This document shows, one piece after another, positions 4,767-5,207 of a DNA stretch of 5,207 nt. Origin of the DNA: Candidatus Fraserbacteria bacterium RBG_16_55_9 (GTDB taxonomy: Bacteria > Bipolaricaulota > Bipolaricaulia > RBG-16-55-9); the NCBI GenBank assembly GCA_001778455.1, contig MFGX01000126.1:1-5207 (forward strand), read 5' to 3'. The position numbers and the translations under genes are program-made. The stretch's first letter is position 1. Each line of letters begins with the position of its first letter. Under the pieces are notes generated by a model that saw only the letters and a program-made list of their open reading frames with translations, made no database searches and was not told the origin of the DNA.

Positions 4767-5207
4767 GCAACGGCTGGTGCGATTTTGCGATTAGGCTTCC
4801 CGGCCCTGCCTCGAAGACAGGCTACAACGGCGCGCAGAAGACTCACGCCAAGGTGGGCGCCACCGCTCACAGCATGGAGTATGAGTCCGAGCCTGCCTGG
4901 GATGACTCTATCACCCTCTACAATGTCCTCTTCAGCGAGCGCCAAGTATCCTGGCCGTTCTCCATCGTCAAGTTCTTCGATGGGGCGCTCTTGTTTCAGC
5001 ACTACCCGTTAGGGACGGTGTGCTGGGCGCAGGGCCCCCGAGGTAACCTGTGGCTAGAGGGGATTGAGGTGGAGAGCCGCGCGCCGGGCAAGTTCACCGA
5101 GGCAGAGTATGCCTTGCTGGTGAAGACGCTCAGGTGGGTCAAGGAGGCGCACGGGTGGCAAGACGATTGGTGGATAGGCAACAAATTAACGCTTCTGAAT
5201 ACTATTT
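4763..5207 (+). CDS. N-acetylmuramoyl-L-alanine amidase-like endolysin, N-terminal part, truncated by right window edge
   Basis: An open frame runs from ATG 4763 to the window end (148 complete codons, no stop), with the SD AGAGGAGGAG at 4751-4760. The pattern matches Amidase_2 (PF01510) phage lysins. AHSMEYES (H36) is the first zinc ligand position in a strand-His-Ser-Met-Glu context. SWPFSIVKFFDGALLFQHYPL (residues 63-83) corresponds to the S-(Y/W)-H-F, D-G and Q-x-x-P elements. CWAQGPRGNLWLEGIEVES (87-105) corresponds to the WHAG, N and GIE elements, followed by FTEAEYALLVKTLRWV. These enzymes cut the bond between N-acetylmuramic acid and L-alanine in peptidoglycan. The second zinc His and the Cys/Asp ligand should lie beyond the window. 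Two usual His are replaced (SWPF for SWHF, WAQG for WHAG), so the protein might be a divergent or non-catalytic relative, for example a structural cell-wall-binding protein. It lies 21 bases after the membrane-protein gene. Confidence 0.72.
   Translation, partial: MSNGWCDFAIRLPGPASKTGYNGAQKTHAKVGATAHSMEYESEPAWDDSITLYNVLFSERQVSWPFSIVKFFDGALLFQHYPLGTVCWAQGPRGNLWLEGIEVESRAPGKFTEAEYALLVKTLRWVKEAHGWQDDWWIGNKLTLLNTI

Noticed and set aside
4421..5002. Long open frame on the minus strand (193 codons)
   Set aside because: It lies antisense to three + strand genes that have strong SDs, a membrane segment and amidase motifs. Its composition is low-complexity Ser/Arg and no motif is seen.
4785..5012. 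+ strand frame inside the amidase gene
   Set aside because: It is Ser/Arg/Pro-rich with no SD. The frame from 4763 has the SD and amidase-like motifs.
1..5207. tRNA genes, CRISPR arrays or a σ70-type promoter
   Set aside because: No cloverleaf, no regularly spaced repeats and no convincing -35/-10 pair was seen. Gaps between genes are too short for most promoters.

Overview
The window looks like part of a tailed-phage or prophage genome, or a closely related mobile element. Every supported gene is on the + strand. Genes are packed with stop/start overlaps (TGATG, GTGA, ATGA) and most have a Shine-Dalgarno (SD) sequence. Content is typical of phage accessory DNA: a DNA methyltransferase fragment, several small nucleases, a run of short unknown proteins and, at the right edge, a probable lysis pair. 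The DNA is moderately GC-rich (high fifties percent by eye). SD-led starts point to a bacterial host, but nothing here identifies it. The LmbU-like domain and the style of the endolysin are common in actinobacteria and their phages, which is only a weak hint.

Left part (1-2477): the C-terminal part of an amino-methyltransferase (DPFMGSGTT motif) enters from the left edge. A 20-codon mini-ORF follows, whose start closely copies the N-terminus of the gene at 922. Between the two copies sits a 122-aa HNH-type protein. The gene at 922-1977 has an unusual architecture: an HNH-like zinc module, a long Pro/Thr-rich linker, a LmbU-like DNA-binding domain and a Cys/His tail. A third HNH protein (HNH_3 type with a C-terminal zinc knuckle) follows, preceded by two hairpins, one of which would hide its SD.

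Middle part (2474-4252): a 63-aa basic protein is followed by an HTH plus VRR-NUC nuclease, then unknown small proteins and a 20-codon mini-ORF, all in translationally coupled order. The left and middle parts together hold three HNH modules, one VRR-NUC and one methyltransferase in about 3 kb.

Right part (4233-5207): a 107-aa acidic protein precedes a 61-aa single-membrane-segment protein (holin candidate). After 21 bases comes an N-acetylmuramoyl-L-alanine amidase-like endolysin that runs off the right edge. No tRNA, rRNA, CRISPR array, IS element, convincing promoter or intrinsic terminator was seen. No stretch over 300 bases lacks a gene. The region is most simply read as one polycistronic transcript that starts left of the window and ends right of it.
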